Source of the DNA: Defluviitaleaceae bacterium
GTDB lineage: Bacteria; Bacillota; Clostridia; Lachnospirales; UBA5962
Length of the DNA stretch: 5,798 nt
Direction: 5' to 3'
Assembly: GCA_009787435.1 (NCBI GenBank)
Contig: WRFW01000118.1
Coordinates: forward strand, 1 to 5,798
The position numbers and the translations under genes are program-made. A model generated the notes under the pieces. That model was not told where the DNA came from. It made no database searches and saw nothing but the letters and a program-made list of their open reading frames with translations. Of this stretch, positions 1 through 5,613 are shown one piece after another. Each line of letters begins with the position of its first letter. Within the stretch, counting starts at the first letter, position 1.

Positions 1-164
1 ATACTAAAGAACAAATAGAAGAAGAAAGAAGACTATTTTATGTTGCTATAACTAGAGCAAAAACAAATCTTTACATATCGACTATAGAAAAAAGATATGA
101 AGAAAAAGCAATACAAACTCGGTTCTTAGATTTTTTAAATAAAAACAAAAATGGAGGTGCCTAA
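1..164 (+). CDS. UvrD/PcrA-type DNA helicase, C-terminal fragment (5' end outside window)
   Basis: This is the last 53 codons of a superfamily 1A helicase, an ATP-driven 3'-5' DNA translocase of repair or recombination. The first complete codon is at base 3. The fragment carries the hallmark motif VI, EEERRLFYVAITRAK (fragment residues 6-20), whose arginine contacts the ATP gamma-phosphate. About 33 residues follow, including TRFLDFL, which matches the S/T-R-F-L element near the end of many UvrD-like proteins. The tail is short, so the long C-terminal extension of classical PcrA/UvrD (RNA polymerase-binding region) appears to be absent. This favours one of the shorter clostridial UvrD-like helicases over PcrA itself, but the rest of the protein is needed to decide. 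Its last codons (NGGA) contain the ribosome binding site of the next gene. Family assignment is secure; the exact paralogue is not. Confidence 0.88.
   Translation, partial: TKEQIEEERRLFYVAITRAKTNLYISTIEKRYEEKAIQTRFLDFLNKNKNGGA
153..157 (+). promoter_or_regulatory. Ribosome binding site for the 44-aa membrane protein
   Basis: GGAGG lies seven bases before the GTG at 165 and inside the last codons of the helicase gene. Its strength and spacing are the main reasons for accepting that short GTG-started reading frame as a gene. The arrangement implies translational coupling to the helicase. Confidence 0.7.
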
Positions 165-299
165 GTGAGAGGCTCAGCAAAATTAGTGAACGCAATAAAT
201 AAAAAAGGTAATAAAAAACTAGCAAGAACATTAGCTATTATATTAGTTATTTTAATGATTTTAGGACCTTTGCTTGCATTTTTTGCAATATTTATTTAG
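165..299 (+). CDS. Small single-span membrane protein, 44 aa, unknown function
   Basis: This is a 44-codon frame that starts with GTG immediately after the helicase TAA, with no intervening base. Residues 1-21 are hydrophilic and basic (several K and R, including NKKGNKKLAR). Residues 22-44 are almost entirely hydrophobic (LAIILVILMILGPLLAFFAIFI) and form one transmembrane helix that runs to the C-terminus. By the positive-inside rule the N-terminus should be cytoplasmic, leaving essentially nothing outside. There is a Gly-Pro kink at residues 34-35. The GTG start is supported by GGAGG seven bases upstream; a later in-frame GTG (codon 8) lacks such a site. It sits between a helicase and a larger membrane protein gene, so it could be a partner of the latter, but nothing proves this. 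I do not recognise the family. Confidence 0.65.
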   Translation: MRGSAKLVNAINKKGNKKLARTLAIILVILMILGPLLAFFAIFI

Positions 300-312
300 A
301 TTTGATTATAAA
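283..312 (+). promoter_or_regulatory. Possible weak sigma-70-type promoter before the 747-aa membrane protein gene
   Basis: TTGCAA (283-288) and TATAAA (307-312) are separated by 18 bases, resembling -35 and -10 boxes with four and five of six matches to consensus. They lie at the end of the small membrane protein gene and upstream of the ATG at 342. The region is very A+T-rich, so such matches arise easily by chance. It is listed only as the best candidate for a separate start of the downstream group. Confidence 0.22.
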
Positions 313-341
313 TTTTATACCCCAAACGAGGAGTTTTAAAG

Positions 342-2585
342 ATGGACGAAAAAGAATTAGAAAAATTACGGAATAGCTTGAATGAATTAGACAGTGTTAA
401 CACTGCTGAAAGCGGTTTAAGCCAAAGTAAAGAAAATGAACAAAATAATGAAAATCAAAAAGATAATGTTGAAAACACAGAAAATATAGACGATGATGAT
501 ATTTCAGATAGCGATTTAATAGCTCTTTTAGAATCTACCCTAGCTGCAGAATTAAGAGAAATGGAAGAAGTAGAAGATGTTGGCTCTTTTTTAAACATAT
601 TAGAAGATGAAGAAAATGGCTTTGAAAAAAACGAAGCCTATGAAAAAGAAACTTCAAAACCTGTTAATGAAGATAACAGCAATAAAGAAGTAACTTCTGA
701 AAAAACTAATAAAGAAGAAAAAAAACAGCCTAGCATTAAAACAGAACAAGAGCTTACAAGCGTTTCAAATATACCATCCGAAGAAGCTATTCTTGAAAAT
801 TCAAAAAGAGCAGTTGTTGAAATAGAAGAAGAGCAAATAGAAGAAGATAATACCCCTCAAGATGTTGGTCCGCAAGTGATGTCTGAAAAAGAAGAAGAAT
901 ATTTAGAATCTTTACTTGCTCAAACTTTAGCAGAGTCCCAAGCAGGAAGTTCCATTGATGAAAATAATAGAAATTTACCAAAAGAAAATATATTAGAAGA
1001 AGTTGAAAAATCTTTATTAGCTTCTATCGTGAAACAAAATGCACAAAATAATATACAGCCAAATAGCTTTGAAGAAGAAAACGAAAATAACCGTGAAAGA
1101 CTTAAAAAGGTTAGAGAACAAAGAATAAATAAACAGCAATCTCAAGCTAGACCACAAAGAAAGCGTAAAAAATCTGTAGGCTTTACGGTTTTTTTAGCAG
1201 CTTCGGCAGCAGCCGCAATTTTTATAGGCTTTACTGGTGCTAGGCATTTAGCACCAGAGCAAGAAAGAGAAGCTCTTTTTGGAGATTTTGAAGATTCAAT
1301 ACATATTGGTTCTTCAAATGGAGGGGTTACTGTTAGCAATTCTAACTTTATTTTCGTTCAAGAGGGAAGAGCCGCAGGGCAAAATAATTTTTTCTTAAAT
1401 TCAATGGTGTTAGATAATTTAAATACAACTTTCTTTTTCGATGAAGAAATAGACTGGAGCAATTTTTCTGTATCTTTAATAGACGATATTGGAAGAGAAT
1501 ATAACCCAGACCATAGCTTTTTCGTTAATACACACCCAAATATGCTTATTTTTAACGCCTTATATAACGATGCAGCAGGTGCTATATTAACGATTACAGA
1601 CAATAACACTTTTGAAGAAGCCATTTTTCCACTTGAATTTACAGGAACTATAGTTTCTGTGCCAACTAGCCACATACATCAAAGAACTAGTAAACAAATT
1701 GAATACACCGAGTTCGCTTTAACAGGCGGCTATTTCACACCAGTTAGAAGCGTTGTATATTACACTATTAAAGGTGATGCAGTTCCATATATAGAAAATG
1801 CTATACTTACCCAAGGAGCAAGAGATTTAGTGCCCCTTTCGCACACATCTTATTATTTAGATTCTATGAGAATGGGCAGGCTTGAATTTCCAGCTTTAAA
1901 TAATTTATCCGGCAATATTTATATACGTTTTCCAAGAGTAACTGTTTATGAAGCTATAAATGAGCTTGTAGATGTTTCTGGGCTTATGGCAAACACGATA
2001 GAAAACAGAATAAATATAGAAACAGATAGTGGAACTCTTACACTTTTAAGAATGGCAAGGTTTGGAGAAAACTTTGTAATGATTATAGAGGGGCAAAATC
2101 TTGATGGAGATATAATAGAAACAGTATTAGATGCAGGGCTTTTAATATCAACAGCAGATGGTAGTTCAATGCTTTTATTCCCTGAAATACTATCAGGTGC
2201 CGGGGGCACAGATATTATATTTAGCCCACAAGAGGGGAATAGCTTACCAGCTAATATAACAGGAATACAGCTAGTTTTAGACGGTATTATATTTGATTCA
2301 GAAGCCCCTGACTTACAAGTAAATTTAGATACTCTTCTTCCTGCACCATATGTATTAGCTTCTATAATTAAAAACCAAGTTTCAGAATATTTTATAGATA
2401 GTTTATACCATTCAGCAACGCCTATAATCACTAGAATAGACCCCCTAAATTTTTATGGTGTGTTTTCTGTACGTTTTCATAACTCGGTAACCATATATTA
2501 TATTGAGGGTATACGAACTTCTGGGCAAGGTGAAAATTGGCATTTTGGGAATACTCAAATTTTAGAAACTTGGTTTAGGGACTAA
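342..2585 (+). CDS. Large bitopic membrane protein of unknown function, acidic cytoplasmic region and beta-rich ectodomain
   Basis: A 747-residue protein that I do not recognise. Residues 1-265 are highly polar, rich in Glu, Asn and Lys, and probably largely disordered. They carry three short leucine-rich helical segments (near 57-74, 184-199 and 215-232) that share an LLxxTLA-like core. A basic patch (RPQRKRKK, about 270-277) precedes one transmembrane helix (about 279-300, GFTVFLAASAAAAIFIGF), giving N-in/C-out topology. Residues 301-747 alternate hydrophobic and polar residues like beta-sandwich domains, with recurring DxxG and 'F-x(n)-L-x-G-x-I-x-I' patterns. No cysteine occurs anywhere, and all three tryptophans (372, 733, 744) lie outside. 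There is no cell-wall sorting motif, lipobox or recognisable catalytic motif. The architecture recalls RsgI/DUF4179-like anti-sigma proteins, but no sigma gene is adjacent and the cytoplasmic part is far longer, so I do not assign it. The start is supported by GAGGAG (328-333) eight bases before the ATG. uxuB follows after three bases. Confidence 0.9.
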   Translation: MDEKELEKLRNSLNELDSVNTAESGLSQSKENEQNNENQKDNVENTENIDDDDISDSDLIALLESTLAAELREMEEVEDVGSFLNILEDEENGFEKNEAYEKETSKPVNEDNSNKEVTSEKTNKEEKKQPSIKTEQELTSVSNIPSEEAILENSKRAVVEIEEEQIEEDNTPQDVGPQVMSEKEEEYLESLLAQTLAESQAGSSIDENNRNLPKENILEEVEKSLLASIVKQNAQNNIQPNSFEEENENNRERLKKVREQRINKQQSQARPQRKRKKSVGFTVFLAASAAAAIFIGFTGARHLAPEQEREALFGDFEDSIHIGSSNGGVTVSNSNFIFVQEGRAAGQNNFFLNSMVLDNLNTTFFFDEEIDWSNFSVSLIDDIGREYNPDHSFFVNTHPNMLIFNALYNDAAGAILTITDNNTFEEAIFPLEFTGTIVSVPTSHIHQRTSKQIEYTEFALTGGYFTPVRSVVYYTIKGDAVPYIENAILTQGARDLVPLSHTSYYLDSMRMGRLEFPALNNLSGNIYIRFPRVTVYEAINELVDVSGLMANTIENRINIETDSGTLTLLRMARFGENFVMIIEGQNLDGDIIETVLDAGLLISTADGSSMLLFPEILSGAGGTDIIFSPQEGNSLPANITGIQLVLDGIIFDSEAPDLQVNLDTLLPAPYVLASIIKNQVSEYFIDSLYHSATPIITRIDPLNFYGVFSVRFHNSVTIYYIEGIRTSGQGENWHFGNTQILETWFRD
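392..405. repeat. 14-bp perfect palindrome early in the 747-aa membrane protein gene
   Basis: CAGTGTTAACACTG is its own reverse complement and lies about 50 bases after the start codon. It resembles a dyad operator in form, but roughly one such palindrome every 16 kb is expected by chance, so a role is unproven. Confidence 0.3.
1234..1257 (+). repeat. 9-bp perfect inverted repeat with 6-base loop inside the membrane protein gene
   Basis: CTGGTGCTA (1234-1242) and TAGCACCAG (1249-1257) are perfect reverse complements separated by GGCATT. The mRNA could form a hairpin more G+C-rich than its surroundings, located exactly where the transmembrane helix ends and the ectodomain begins. No U-run follows, so it is not a terminator. 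Confidence 0.35.
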
Positions 2586-2588
2586 ATT

Positions 2589-4064
2589 ATGAAGCTAACT
2601 AGAGAATCATTAAAAAATAAAGATTGGCAAGAAAAAGGTTTTATTTTACCTAAATTTGATATAGAAAAAATTACAAAAAACACGAAAGAAAACTCTGCTT
2701 GGATTCATTTTGGGGCTGGCAATATATTTAGGGCATTCCCTGCCCTATCTATGCAAAAATTAATTGAAGATGGACTTTCTAATAGTGGAATAATATTAGT
2801 TGATAGAACGCCAAAGCCATTTAAGCGTTTTGAAAATTTAACATTAGCAGTAACTTTAAAATCAAATGGCGATATTTTGAAAAATATAGTAGCAAGCATG
2901 GTAGAAAGCACTTCTTTACAAGAAGATAGCAAATATATTTTAGAGCTTGGCAAAAAGGAAAGCTTGCAAATTATAAGCTTAACTATTACAGAAAAGGGAT
3001 ACAATTCAGATGAAACTTCTGTTCCCTCTTTCATAGAACTAATGCTTTATGAGCGTTTTTTAGCAAATAAAACCCCTATAGCTATAGTAAGTATGGACAA
3101 CTTAGCTAACAATGGTGATATTTTAAAAAACTTAATATTTGAAAGAGCAAAGTTTCTAGATGCACCAAAAGAGTTTCTACAATATTTAGAAAAAGAAGTT
3201 AGCTTTCCAATTACTATGATAGATAAAATAACTCCCTACCCTAGCAACGAAGTTGCTAAAATTTTAGCTAAAGATGGTTATGAAGATATAGAAATAATAA
3301 AAAATGTTGCTTCTTTTGTGAATGCAGAAGAAGCACAATATTTAATAATAGAAGATATTTTTCCAAACGGAAAGCCTCTGCTTGAAAAAGCGGGCATTCT
3401 TTTCACTAATAGAGAAACAGTTAAAAATATAGAAAAAATGAAAGTAGGTGCTTGCTTAAACCCTCTTCACACTATAATTGCAATTTTTGGTTCATTGCTT
3501 AAAATAGATTTCGTTTATGAAGCTATGAAAAATAAAGCTATAGTAAACTTAATTAAAGAGTGCGGTTATAATGAAAGCTTGCCTTTTGTGCCAGACCCTA
3601 TAATCATAAACCCGAAAGCCTTTTTAGATGAAGTTTTAGAAAAAAGATTTCCTAACCCATTTATACCAGATTCACCGAAAAGAATTGCAACAGACACATC
3701 TTTAAAAATTCCTGTTCGATTTGGTGAAGTGCTGAAAACTATGCAAACAAAAAAGAAAGATATAAGCGAACTTTCTGCAATACCATTTTTTATAGCGGGC
3801 TGGTTTAAATACCTTTGCAAAATAGATGATGAAGCAAACCAATTAGAGCTTAGCCCAGACCCAAACTTACAAGAACTAACAAGTATTTTTGAATACACCA
3901 AATTGGGAAATGAACTGCCTATAGACGCTATAAGCTTGCTTAGAAGAAGCGATATTTTTGGGATAAATATAATAGCATTGGCACCGAAAATTAAAACTTA
4001 TTTTGATGAAATGAACAGAGAAAAAGGAGCTATCCAAAATACTTTAAATAAGTATTGGGCATAG
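2589..4064 (+). CDS. uxuB: D-fructuronate reductase (D-mannonate oxidoreductase)
   Basis: A cytoplasmic, NAD(H)-dependent long-chain polyol dehydrogenase that reduces D-fructuronate to D-mannonate in glucuronate breakdown. The protein has 491 residues, close to the roughly 490 usual for the family. The N-terminal nucleotide-binding glycine loop is IHFGAGNIFRAF (39-50). Family motifs follow: TITEKGY (near 137), SMDNLANNG (168-176, with the catalytic-type Asn) and SFPITMIDKITP (205-216). The active-site block is KVGACLNPLHT (285-295), with the K...N..H arrangement (Asn291, His294) of mannitol dehydrogenase-family enzymes. The CLNPLHT form, rather than the NGSH of mannitol dehydrogenases, is what I associate with Gram-positive UxuB. 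The C-terminal AGWFKYL...DDE...LSPDP region also fits. The adjacent uxuA confirms the pathway. The start is three bases after the upstream stop with a modest AGGGA (2577-2581), suggesting translational coupling. Tagaturonate reductase is the main alternative but is less likely next to uxuA. Confidence 0.9.
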   Translation: MKLTRESLKNKDWQEKGFILPKFDIEKITKNTKENSAWIHFGAGNIFRAFPALSMQKLIEDGLSNSGIILVDRTPKPFKRFENLTLAVTLKSNGDILKNIVASMVESTSLQEDSKYILELGKKESLQIISLTITEKGYNSDETSVPSFIELMLYERFLANKTPIAIVSMDNLANNGDILKNLIFERAKFLDAPKEFLQYLEKEVSFPITMIDKITPYPSNEVAKILAKDGYEDIEIIKNVASFVNAEEAQYLIIEDIFPNGKPLLEKAGILFTNRETVKNIEKMKVGACLNPLHTIIAIFGSLLKIDFVYEAMKNKAIVNLIKECGYNESLPFVPDPIIINPKAFLDEVLEKRFPNPFIPDSPKRIATDTSLKIPVRFGEVLKTMQTKKKDISELSAIPFFIAGWFKYLCKIDDEANQLELSPDPNLQELTSIFEYTKLGNELPIDAISLLRRSDIFGINIIALAPKIKTYFDEMNREKGAIQNTLNKYWA

Positions 4065-4087
4065 CCATATGAAAGGAAGTTTTAGAA

Positions 4088-5161
4088 ATGCAATCAACTT
4101 TAAGGTGGTTTGGACCTAATGATGATAGTGTAAGCTTAGAATATATTAGACAAATTCCAAATGTGGCTGGTGTCGTTTCTGCTTTGCAAGAAATACCGGT
4201 CGGCGAAGTTTGGAGTTTAGAAAAGATTTTAGAAAGAAAAAAATTAATAGAAGCTAATGGTTTAAAACTTTTAGGAATTGAAAGTGTGAACATTCATGAA
4301 GAAATTAAACTAAAGGGAGAAGACACACCAAGGCTAATAAAAAATTATAAAGAATGTATTAAAAACTTAAGCGAAGCGGGAATAAATATGATATGCTATA
4401 ACTTTATGCCTGTTTTTGACTGGGCAAGGTCTGATTTGGCAAAAGTTTTGAAAGACGGTTCTAATGTGCTTTCTTATGATAAAAACATAATAGAGGGAAA
4501 AACACCCGAAGAAATGTTTGAATGGATAAATGGCGAAGCTAGGGGTTACTCTTTACCTGGTTGGGAAAAAGAAAAATTTCCTATGCTTAAAGAACTTTTT
4601 AAAAGATACAAGGGCATTACAGAAGACGACCTTTTCGCCCATTTAGAGCATTTTTTAAAGGAAGTTATCCCAGTTGCAGAAGAATATAACGTTAAACTTG
4701 CTATCCACCCAGATGATCCGCCATGGGGAATTTTTGGGCTTCCAAGAATAACTACTACAGAAAAAAATATAGAAAAAATTTTAAATCTAGTAGATAGCCA
4801 AAGCAACGGTTTAACTTTTTGCTCTGGTTCTTTAGGTGCAAGGCAAGATAATGATTTACCAAATATGATAAGAAAATTTGGCAAAAAAATAAATTTTGTG
4901 CATTTAAGAAATGTAAAAATTCATGAGCAAGGCGTTTTTGATGAAGCTTCTCACTTATCAAAAGATGGCTCTATAGATATGTTTGAACTAGTAAAAGCAT
5001 TGCATGATATAAACTACAGCGGGCTAATGCGTCCAGACCATGGTAGAATGGTTTGGGGAGAAAAAGCAAGACCAGGGTATGGCTTATACGATAGAGCTAT
5101 GGGTGTTGCTTATTTAAACGGACTATGGGAAGCAATAGAAAAAAGTTCAAAAAATAAATAA
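4088..5161 (+). CDS. uxuA: D-mannonate dehydratase
   Basis: Dehydrates D-mannonate to 2-keto-3-deoxygluconate, the step after UxuB, in the cytoplasm, using a divalent metal (Mn in characterised enzymes). The 357 residues form the TIM-barrel UxuA family; this is the shorter Gram-positive size (the E. coli form is near 394). Diagnostic segments are LRWFGPNDDSV (5-15), IRQIPNVAGVV (20-30), IPVGEVW (36-42), NFMPVFDWARSDL (105-117), HPDDPPWGIFGLPRI (207-221) and RPDHGRMVWGEKARPGYGLYDRAMG near the C-terminus. His207, Cys245, His272 and Asp317 correspond in order and approximate spacing to the metal ligands I recall for the Streptococcus suis enzyme, so it should be active. The start is supported by AGGAAG (4074-4079) eight bases upstream. 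It lies 23 bases after uxuB with no terminator between them, hence one operon. Its last codons lie within the arm of the downstream terminator. Confidence 0.96.
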   Translation: MQSTLRWFGPNDDSVSLEYIRQIPNVAGVVSALQEIPVGEVWSLEKILERKKLIEANGLKLLGIESVNIHEEIKLKGEDTPRLIKNYKECIKNLSEAGINMICYNFMPVFDWARSDLAKVLKDGSNVLSYDKNIIEGKTPEEMFEWINGEARGYSLPGWEKEKFPMLKELFKRYKGITEDDLFAHLEHFLKEVIPVAEEYNVKLAIHPDDPPWGIFGLPRITTTEKNIEKILNLVDSQSNGLTFCSGSLGARQDNDLPNMIRKFGKKINFVHLRNVKIHEQGVFDEASHLSKDGSIDMFELVKALHDINYSGLMRPDHGRMVWGEKARPGYGLYDRAMGVAYLNGLWEAIEKSSKNK

Positions 5162-5211
5162 AATAAAAAACCAAACCTTTAAAAGAGTTTGGTTTTTTAT
5201 TTTATTTATTT
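5152..5211. terminator. Bidirectional intrinsic terminator between convergent uxuA and mgsA
   Basis: Bases 5152-5176 and 5187-5211 are perfect reverse complements (25-bp arms) separated by a 10-base loop, CTTTAAAAGA. The inner arm, AAAAAACCAAAC, pairs with GTTTGGTTTTTT. The flanking A/T blocks provide a U-run for RNA made in either direction, so one element can end both the uxuBA transcript and the opposing rodA-mgsA transcript. The left arm begins inside the last codons of uxuA and includes its stop. Only four G/C pairs per stem anchor the hairpin; CTTT/AAG pairing in the loop may extend it. Confidence 0.88.
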
Positions 5212-5219
5212 ACATGTGT

Positions 5220-5612
5220 CTATTTTGAATTTCTAAAATCTAAATCCCCTCTATCTAAGCTTCTAAGTAAAATTTCTGCGGTTGAAAGATTGCTCGCAAG
5301 CGGTATGTTATGAATATCACAAAGCTTTAATACTGAATTAATATCTGGCTCGTATGAAGCTGGGCGAATAGGGTCTCTTAAAAAAATTACTAAATCTATA
5401 TCATTATGCCCTATTTGAGCACCTAATTGGTGTTCCCCACCAAGCTTTCCAGAAAGGTATTGGTGAACTGGTATGCTGCAAGCTGTTTTTATTAATTCCC
5501 CGGTAGTGCCTGTTGCGTATATCTCATGTTTTAATAAAATGTGCCTGTAAGCTATACATAAGTTTTCCATAAGCTTTTTTTTGCTATCATGTGCAACAAA
5601 TGCTATTTTCAT
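5220..5612 (-). CDS. mgsA: Methylglyoxal synthase family protein with altered active-site residues
   Basis: Methylglyoxal synthase converts dihydroxyacetone phosphate to methylglyoxal and phosphate in the cytoplasm, a glycolytic bypass under phosphate limitation or sugar-phosphate overload. The 130-residue product aligns without gaps, offset by 11 residues, to the catalytic region of E. coli MgsA as I remember it. Shared features are FVAHD (5-9), YATGTTG (32-38, phosphate-binding threonines), LSG.LGG (53-59), DLVIFLRDP (73-81), EPD (88-90), IPLASN (103-108) and TAEIL. Two substitutions stand out: Glu60 replaces the catalytic-base Asp71 (GGEHQ instead of GGDQQ), and Tyr87 replaces His98 (YEPD instead of HEPD). 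His8 and Asp90 (E. coli His19 and Asp101) are kept. Activity is therefore uncertain. The start chosen, MKIAFVAHD, has GAGGAGG six bases upstream and lies one base after the stop of the preceding rodA-family gene, so the two are translationally coupled. A seven-codon upstream extension is possible but lacks this site. Confidence 0.9.
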   Translation of the reverse strand: MKIAFVAHDSKKKLMENLCIAYRHILLKHEIYATGTTGELIKTACSIPVHQYLSGKLGGEHQLGAQIGHNDIDLVIFLRDPIRPASYEPDINSVLKLCDIHNIPLASNLSTAEILLRSLDRGDLDFRNSK

Positions 5613-5613
5613 T

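Noticed and set aside
274..288. Short inverted repeat TTGCA-N5-TGCAA as a possible operator
   Set aside because: The five-base arms lie within hydrophobic (TM) codons of an A+T-rich region, which is easily chance.
1234..1257. Hairpin considered as a terminator
   Set aside because: It sits inside an intact reading frame and is not followed by a T-run.
1946..2431. Minus-strand 161-residue open frame inside the large membrane protein gene
   Set aside because: It lies wholly antisense to a clear coding gene, has Ser/Ile-rich shadow composition, no ribosome binding site was seen and no family is recognisable. The other internal antisense frames were rejected for the same reason.
342..2585. Assigning the large membrane protein as an anti-sigma factor
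   Set aside because: The topology is similar, but there is no sigma factor gene next to it and no recognisable anti-sigma N-terminal domain.
4069..4071. ATG upstream of uxuA as an alternative start
   Set aside because: It is out of frame with uxuA and precedes the AGGAAG ribosome binding site.
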